Positions 7,632 to 11,671 of a stretch of DNA of 11,671 bases are shown one piece after another. The notes beneath the pieces were generated by a model. It worked only from the letters and a program-made list of their open reading frames with translations. It ran no database searches and was not told the origin of the DNA. The DNA comes from DATHGT01 sp035317605. Its GTDB lineage: Bacteria > Methylomirabilota > Methylomirabilia > Rokubacteriales > CSP1-6. The stretch covers positions 1 through 11,671 of the forward strand of contig DATHGT010000058.1 of the NCBI GenBank assembly GCA_035317605.1. Direction: 5' to 3'. A program made the position numbers and the translations under genes. Each line of letters begins with the position of its first letter. The first letter of the stretch is position 1.

Positions 7632-7670
7632 GCCTCGGATGCGGCTCGCGGCCCCATAGTACACGGGCTC

Positions 7671-9177
7671 ATGACGCAGACGATCAGCGGCGGTACCGCG
7701 GCCACGCGTGCTTCGGCCCTCGCTCACATTGACGTGCTCGCCGACCTGCTGATCCTGTCGGTCTTCGCCGCCCTGGTCCTGTTCCCGGCCCTGGGCCAGA
7801 CCCAGTACCTGGCCGACCGCGAGTTACGGCACGCCGAGATCAGCCGTGAAATGGCCGAGCGACACGACTACGTCGTCCCTCACCTCGTGGGCAAGCCGTA
7901 TCCCGAAAAGCCACCCCCGATGCACGTCGCCGCCGCGCTGTTGATGGGGTGGTGGGGCGCCCCCTCGGTGTTGCTCGCCCGCTGGCCGTCGGCGCTGGCC
8001 GCGCTGGGCGTCACCCTCATGACCTACGAGTTGGGGCGGATACTGTCGGACCGTTGGCTCGGCCTGGTGGCCGCGCTCGGGCTCCTGGCCATTCCCGGGT
8101 TCACGATCATGGCTCGGCAGGCCAGGCCCGACATGATTCTGTGTCTGGCCATCACGGCCTCCGCGCTCACGCTGGCGCTCGGCATACGTGAATGCCGCGA
8201 GCCACGGCGCCGGGCGTGGTTCGTCGTGGCGGGGATGGCGGCGGGGCTCGGGGTGATCACGAAGGGACCCTACGCGTTGTTGTTCCCCCTCTTCTTCGCC
8301 GTGCTGGCTCCCATCGGTCGTCCCGGGTGGCGTCGTCCACGGGTGGAATGGGTGGGGTTCGTCGCGGCGTTGTTCGCGATGGCGGCGGCCTGGGCCGTTC
8401 CGGCGTATCTCCGGGACGGTGGACAGTATCTGCAGCAGGTGATCTTGCAAGAAGACCTCGACGTCACCAAGGGCGCCAGCCATTGGTACAGTCTCATCAC
8501 GCCCGCCATCTTGCTGTCGCTCCCGATGGGGGCCTTTCTGCCGATGGCCATCCGGGACCTGCGCCGGCACGGTTACTCCGCGCCGCTGGCGTGTGCCGCG
8601 GCCATCTTCCTCGTGGTGCAGGTCATCCCGAAGAAGCGTCCACACTATCTGTTGCCGATGTATCCGTTCCTGGCGTTGGCGCTGGCCATGACGATCGTGC
8701 GCCACGCTGCCGACTCGACGCGAATCCGGCGCGGCGCGTGTCTGGCCATCGCGGTGGGCGCCGCCGTCGTTCCCCTCTATTTCGGGGTCGTCGCACGCTG
8801 GGTGGAGCATGCGGAGGATCCCGGACCTGCGCGCCGCTCGAGAAATCCTGGCCGTGGCGGAGCCGGCCGCACTCGTGTATGTCCTCGTCCGTCTGGACGA
8901 AGCACTCGCCTGGGTCGGCCGGGACGATCGACGGGTCGTCTGGATCGACGTCGAAGATCCCGGCGCCGTTCGACGGCTGCGCGCCGCGCCGCCTGGATCC
9001 TATCTCGTCATGGCCAGCGGCCAACACGACCTGCTGCGGAGCCTGGCCGGCGAGCTGCCGTTGCAAGCGCTCGCCACCATTGAGTGGCCCCGGCGCAAGC
9101 TGGATCAGATCGTGAGTCTGTCCAGGCGGGCCGATCGCGAGCTGGCGGTTTTGCGCTTCGTCGAGGTCGGTCGATAG
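7671..9177 (+). CDS. ArnT/PMT-family (GT39/GT83-like) membrane glycosyltransferase, frameshifted near 8820
   Basis: Residues 1-384 resemble the N-terminal membrane part of ArnT-like transferases. There is a hydrophobic helix at about 24-42. The first periplasmic loop has acidic Asp49 and Glu51 in ADRELRHAEISREM and KPPP at 80-83. ARQARPDM is at 148-155, TKGP at 197-200, and KKRPHYLLPMYPFLALALA at 321-339. Several further membrane helices are present. Family knowledge: polyprenyl-phosphate-sugar-dependent transfer to lipid A or other envelope acceptors on the periplasmic face. After about residue 384 this frame, open to 9083, turns into Arg/Pro-rich nonsense. The plausible soluble tail (ALVYVLVRLDEALAWVG onward) continues in the next frame to the TAG at 9175-9177. 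Skipping one base gives a 501-residue protein, in the range of the family. The start ATG has only a weak upstream site. The gene is divergent from the two-component genes and probably under their control. Either it is a real inactivated tail or a sequence error. Confidence 0.85.
8820..8824 (+). other. Apparent one-base frameshift in the glycosyltransferase gene
   Basis: Upstream coding is in the frame of 7671; downstream coding is one base later. Removing one C or G from CCCGG at 8820-8824 restores Glu-Asp-Pro-Asp-Leu-Arg and an uninterrupted frame to 9177. An ATG at 8809 in the second frame has no properly spaced ribosome binding site, so a separate second gene is unlikely. Confidence 0.75.
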
Positions 9178-9180
9178 GGA

Positions 9181-9194
9181 CGCGTCATGACGCG
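9181..9194. repeat. 14-bp perfect palindrome after the glycosyltransferase stop
   Basis: CGCGTCATGACGCG starts three bases after the TAG of the glycosyltransferase. It has no loop and no following T-run, so it is not a normal terminator. A palindrome of this length is near what chance gives in a GC-rich 11.7-kb window. An ATG inside it opens a 24-codon frame ending at 9261, with no family resemblance and no ribosome binding site. Confidence 0.4.
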
Positions 9195-9234
9195 CGTGCC
9201 GCTGGCCGGCAAGCACGACGTGAAGGACGCCCAC

Positions 9235-9282
9235 GTCGACCGCGCCTTCGATCGACCGTAGGCGTGACGGGGGGCGGTCGAC
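9235..9282. terminator. Stem-loop between convergent genes, possible bidirectional terminator
   Basis: GTCGACCGC (9235-9243) is exactly complementary to GCGGTCGAC (9274-9282) across a 30-base loop. A smaller alternative stem, CGCCT/AGGCG, lies inside. The position between the convergent glycosyltransferase and SLOG-like gene suits a shared 3' structure. Neither strand has a U-tract after the stem, so intrinsic termination is doubtful. Confidence 0.35.
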
Positions 9283-9292
9283 CCGACCACCC

Positions 9293-9832
9293 CTATAGAG
9301 TCTTCACCTGCTCGACCCGGAAGCCGCGCTTGCGGGCCTCGTCGCCGAAGGCGGCTGTCATGTCGGCGCCGTCACGCGGCGCTCCTTCCCACACCAGCAC
9401 CACCAGCACGTCCGTCGTGCCCTGTCGGGCCAGGGTGGCCGCCTCGTGCAGGATGGCGTCGTTGGCGGCCACGTAGGCGGCATCCCCGGCGGCGTGTCCG
9501 GCGAGCGTCACGACGTCGCTGGTCGTGTCCAGTTCCGCCAGCACTCCGTCGTACACCGGTCCCCAATCTCCGGGACGGTCGATGACCGAGCTCTCCCGGA
9601 ACTCGTCGCGACCGAACGGCAGCACCATGCGCCGGCGCATGTGCCGGGCTCCCGCGACGGTCAGCGCCACCAGATCCGCGCCGCAGGCGCCGGAGCTGAC
9701 CAGGGCCGTCGCGGCTTCACGACTGAACAGCTCGTCCAGCCGTTGCTGGACGAGGGCCACGTTCCGGAGCGGAAAGCGCGCGGATTGCGCGTCAGCCGCG
9801 TCGATGCGCCGCCCCGCTACCGCGATGATCAT
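9293..9832 (-). CDS. Orphan SLOG-like (DprA/LOG-related Rossmannoid) protein
   Basis: A 179-residue soluble protein counted from the ATG at 9832. It opens with a beta strand and loop, MIIAVAGRRID. Then come ALVSSGACGADLVAL (about 43-57, glycine-containing nucleotide-loop type), VLPFGRDEFRESSVID (70-85) with PGDWG, AYVAANDAIL (119-128), and a last hydrophobic strand DVLVVLVWEG (141-150). This order resembles small Rossmann-like domains of the SLOG group, which bind nucleotides or nucleotide-derived ligands and often sit in signalling or conflict proteins. Here it stands alone, with no fused effector. I assign the fold with moderate confidence and no function. An in-frame ATG at 9928 would add 32 residues, but it has no ribosome binding site and the addition lacks recognisable domain sequence. 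The gene is convergent with the glycosyltransferase and divergent from the MFS gene. Confidence 0.8.
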   Translation of the reverse strand: MIIAVAGRRIDAADAQSARFPLRNVALVQQRLDELFSREAATALVSSGACGADLVALTVAGARHMRRRMVLPFGRDEFRESSVIDRPGDWGPVYDGVLAELDTTSDVVTLAGHAAGDAAYVAANDAILHEAATLARQGTTDVLVVLVWEGAPRDGADMTAAFGDEARKRGFRVEQVKTL

Positions 9833-9944
9833 CGCTTTCCACCTGTCCTTCTCCGGCCCTCTCGCCGGCTCGGCTGACGTCACGCCCACGATGACGGGCT
9901 GCCGCCGTCGATCTAAAGGGTACTTCATCGTGCGTGGAAAGCGA
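9832..9944. repeat. 11-bp inverted repeat spanning the SLOG-like/MFS divergent gap
   Basis: TCGCTTTCCAC (9832-9842) and GTGGAAAGCGA (9934-9944) are exact reverse complements 91 bases apart. The left arm abuts the SLOG-like start codon; the right arm is 46 bases before the MFS start. No direct target duplication flanks the 113-bp unit. It could be a pair of operator half-regions or a remnant. The rest of the 158-bp gap shows only a TGACGTCA palindrome (9875-9882) and no convincing promoter. Confidence 0.45.
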
Positions 9945-9990
9945 GCCGGACGATGGTCTGCACGCCGTGGGATACTGAGCGTCGCCCCTC

Positions 9991-11247
9991 ATGCCCGAGC
10001 CCCCCGCCCGTAGTGAAAGCCGTGTGACCAGCGCGCCGGAATCCGCCTACGCGTGGACCCGGCTCTTCGCGGCGCTCGTGCTCTCCGCCGTCGGTGGCGT
10101 CGGGATGTGGTCGGTGATCGTGGCGTTGCCCGCGGTCCAGGCGGAGTTCGGTGTCGCGCGCTCCGCCGCCTCGCTGCCCTACACGATGACGATGATCTGC
10201 TTCGGCTTCGGCGGGATCCTGATGGGACGCCTCTCCGATCGCGTGGGCATTTTCTTTCCCGTCGTGGGGGGAGCCGTGGGCCTGGGACTCGGCTACGCGG
10301 CCGCGAGCCAGGCGACGAGCCTCTGGCAGTTCGCGCTCGCCCAGGGCCTGCTGGTGGGCGTGGCCAGCTCGGTCACCTTCGCGCCCATCATCGCCGACAC
10401 CTCGCTCTGGTTCACCCGTCATCGCGGCATGGCGGTGGCGATCATCGCGAGCGGAAGCTACCTCGCGGGAACGGTCTGGCCGCCGGTCGTGGGGCATTTC
10501 ATCGACACACGCGGCTGGCGCTGGACCTATCAGGGCATCGCCGTGCTTTGCGTGGCGGCCATGCTGCCGCTCGCGCTGGCTCTCCGGCGCCGGGCGCCGC
10601 TGATCGAGACGGCTATGGCCGGCACTCGCACGACGTCGTGGTCGGCGCGGCCGCTGGGGATGTCGCCGGCCACGCTGCAGACCGTGCTGATCGTCGCCGG
10701 CCTGAGCTGCTGCGTGGCCATGTCGATGCCGCAAGTTCACATCGTGGCGTACAGCCACGACCTGGGTCACGGAGCGGGGCGCGGAGCGCGGATGCTGTCG
10801 CTGATGCTGGGCTTCGGCATCGTGAGCCGGCTGGTGTCGGGATGGATCTGTGACCGCATCGGCGGGCGGCGCACGCTCCTGCTGGGCTCGGCTCTGCAAG
10901 CGGCCGTGCTCGCCCTGTTCATGCCCTTCGACGGAGTGGCTTCGCTCTACGTCGTGTCGGCGCTGTTCGGTCTGGCCCAGGGCGGGATCGTGCCCTCGTA
11001 TGCCGTCATCGTCCGCGAGTTCTTTCCTCCCGAAGAGGCCGGCGTGCGCGTGAGCGCCGTGCTGATGGCCACCGTCTTCGGCATGGCGCTGGGCGGCTGG
11101 GTGTCCGGCGTGATGTTCGACCTGACGGGTTCCTACCAGGCCGCATTCGTCAACGGCATCCTGTGGAACCTGCTGAACCTCGCCATCGCCGTGGTCTTGT
11201 TGCGCCGACCCGCGACGCCGGCCGTGCAAGGCTACGTATCCCGATGA
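9991..11247 (+). CDS. MFS transporter, oxalate/formate- or monocarboxylate-carrier-like
   Basis: A 418-residue protein with about 12 hydrophobic spans in two halves. The loop between helices 2 and 3 has the MFS motif A form GRLSDRVG (79-86), and the equivalent loop in the second half is GWICDRIGGRR (284-294). WFTRHRGMAVAIIASGSYL (140-158) and PVVGHFID (165-172) resemble the OFA/MCT branch, which carries small organic acids. The substrate is not determined. The start is uncertain: the ATG at 9991 has no ribosome binding site, and a GTG at 10024 (codon 12) is an alternative, both well ahead of the first helix at about 23-47. The gene is followed after 19 bases by a carboxymuconolactone-decarboxylase-like gene, so uptake of an aromatic or organic acid feeding that enzyme is a reasonable inference. 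Confidence 0.92.
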   Translation: MPEPPARSESRVTSAPESAYAWTRLFAALVLSAVGGVGMWSVIVALPAVQAEFGVARSAASLPYTMTMICFGFGGILMGRLSDRVGIFFPVVGGAVGLGLGYAAASQATSLWQFALAQGLLVGVASSVTFAPIIADTSLWFTRHRGMAVAIIASGSYLAGTVWPPVVGHFIDTRGWRWTYQGIAVLCVAAMLPLALALRRRAPLIETAMAGTRTTSWSARPLGMSPATLQTVLIVAGLSCCVAMSMPQVHIVAYSHDLGHGAGRGARMLSLMLGFGIVSRLVSGWICDRIGGRRTLLLGSALQAAVLALFMPFDGVASLYVVSALFGLAQGGIVPSYAVIVREFFPPEEAGVRVSAVLMATVFGMALGGWVSGVMFDLTGSYQAAFVNGILWNLLNLAIAVVLLRRPATPAVQGYVSR

Positions 11248-11254
11248 CCAACAC

Positions 11255-11260
11255 GGAGGA
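11255..11260 (+). promoter_or_regulatory. Ribosome binding site of the decarboxylase-like gene
   Basis: GGAGGA lies six bases before the ATG at 11267 in the 19-base gap after the MFS stop. It fixes the start and supports an operon. Confidence 0.75.
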
Positions 11261-11266
11261 GACTCC

Positions 11267-11671
11267 ATGACACGGCAGGAGCTGCGCGCCCAGGGCCAGG
11301 CCACGCTCAAAGGTCTCTTCGGATCGGATGAGCAGACGCGCGGCCTGGCGAATCTGTTGACCGAGGCGGTGTATGGCGGGGTCTGGAACCGGGCGGGCCT
11401 CGCGCGAGCGGATCGGATGCTGTGCACGATCGCGGCGCTGGCCACGGGCCCGCGGCTGAAGGCGCTGCGCCGGCATCTCGCGAGCGGGCTGGACCTCGGC
11501 CTCAGCCCGGAGGCGATCCGCGAGATCCTGGTGCAGGCGGCGCTGTATACCGGTTTCTCCGCGGCGGAGGAGACGCTGGCGCTGGCGGCTGACGTGTTCG
11601 CCGAGCGCGGCCTGCCATTCCCCCCGGATCCGCCCGAGGACGCGTCGCTCGAGGACCTGATGCGCCGTGGC
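11267..11671 (+). CDS. Carboxymuconolactone decarboxylase (CMD) family protein (3' end outside window)
   Basis: 135 codons are open to the right edge. The pattern follows the CMD/PcaC fold: YGGVWNRAGLARADRMLCTIAALAT (36-60), a helix with His70 in RRHLASGLDLGLSPEAIREIL (68-88), then VQAALYTGFSAAEETL (89-104). There is no Cys-X-X-Cys pair, so it is not an AhpD-type peroxidase; the arrangement is closer to gamma-carboxymuconolactone decarboxylase or related ring-opened-aromatic enzymes. PcaC itself is about 130 residues, and this frame is still open after a Pro-rich tail (117-123), so it may carry an extension. Protocatechuate pathway genes are not visible in the window, so the exact reaction is not assigned. 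Confidence 0.88.
   Translation, partial: MTRQELRAQGQATLKGLFGSDEQTRGLANLLTEAVYGGVWNRAGLARADRMLCTIAALATGPRLKALRRHLASGLDLGLSPEAIREILVQAALYTGFSAAEETLALAADVFAERGLPFPPDPPEDASLEDLMRRG

Noticed and set aside
7824..8810. 328-codon minus-strand open frame
   Set aside because: It is the antisense shadow of the glycosyltransferase membrane domain, whose ArnT-like motifs are clear on the plus strand.
8809..9177. Separate small gene starting at the ATG at 8809
   Set aside because: There is no usable ribosome binding site, and its protein reads as the natural soluble tail of the glycosyltransferase when one base is skipped near 8820.
9187..9261. 24-codon frame starting inside the 14-bp palindrome
   Set aside because: It is too short, has no ribosome binding site and resembles no known peptide.
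9875..9882. TGACGTCA palindrome
   Set aside because: An eight-base palindrome is expected by chance many times in a window of this size; no second copy supports a site.
9925..11445. 506-codon minus-strand open frame
   Set aside because: It is antisense to the MFS and CMD genes and of low-complexity His/Arg/Gly composition, with no recognisable motif.

Overview
The window is 11.7 kb of GC-rich, densely coding bacterial DNA. I found ten protein genes, one of them with an internal frameshift and two cut by the window edges. I saw no rRNA, tRNA, CRISPR array or transposase. A cleavable (non-lipoprotein) signal peptide on the ABC solute-binding protein and an ArnT-like membrane glycosyltransferase point to a diderm (Gram-negative type) bacterium. 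The overall mix (NMT1-type ABC uptake, cupin, MFS carrier beside a carboxymuconolactone-decarboxylase-like protein) is common in soil and subsurface lineages. A deep-branching group such as Rokubacteria/Methylomirabilota or a proteobacterium is possible, but this is a guess without a homology search.

Layout: (1) 1-2434, minus strand: a short-chain dehydrogenase followed by tex, whose 3' end lies outside the window. (2) 2542-5589, plus strand: a tight operon of a small cupin, a periplasmic NMT1/SsuA-type binding protein, an ABC ATPase and a permease, which together make a complete importer of unknown substrate. (3) 5600-7601, minus strand: an OmpR/CusR-type response regulator and its overlapping sensor kinase, convergent with the importer operon. 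(4) 7671-9177, plus strand: a divergently transcribed ArnT/PMT-type glycosyltransferase, interrupted by an apparent one-base frameshift near 8820. (5) 9293-9832, minus strand: an orphan small Rossmann-like (SLOG-like) protein. (6) 9991 to the right edge, plus strand: an MFS carrier and a carboxymuconolactone-decarboxylase-family protein, cut by the window end.

The most suggestive piece is the 69-bp gap between the two-component genes and the glycosyltransferase. It holds a perfect TTACA-N4-TGTAA inverted repeat, 16 bp upstream of the regulator start and 39 bp upstream of the glycosyltransferase start. The simplest model is a self-regulating two-component system that also controls the divergent envelope glycosyltransferase. 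I see no clear evidence of an entirely new defence or mobile system. The items worth following up are the operator, the frameshift, the orphan SLOG-like protein and two inverted repeats in the gaps around it.
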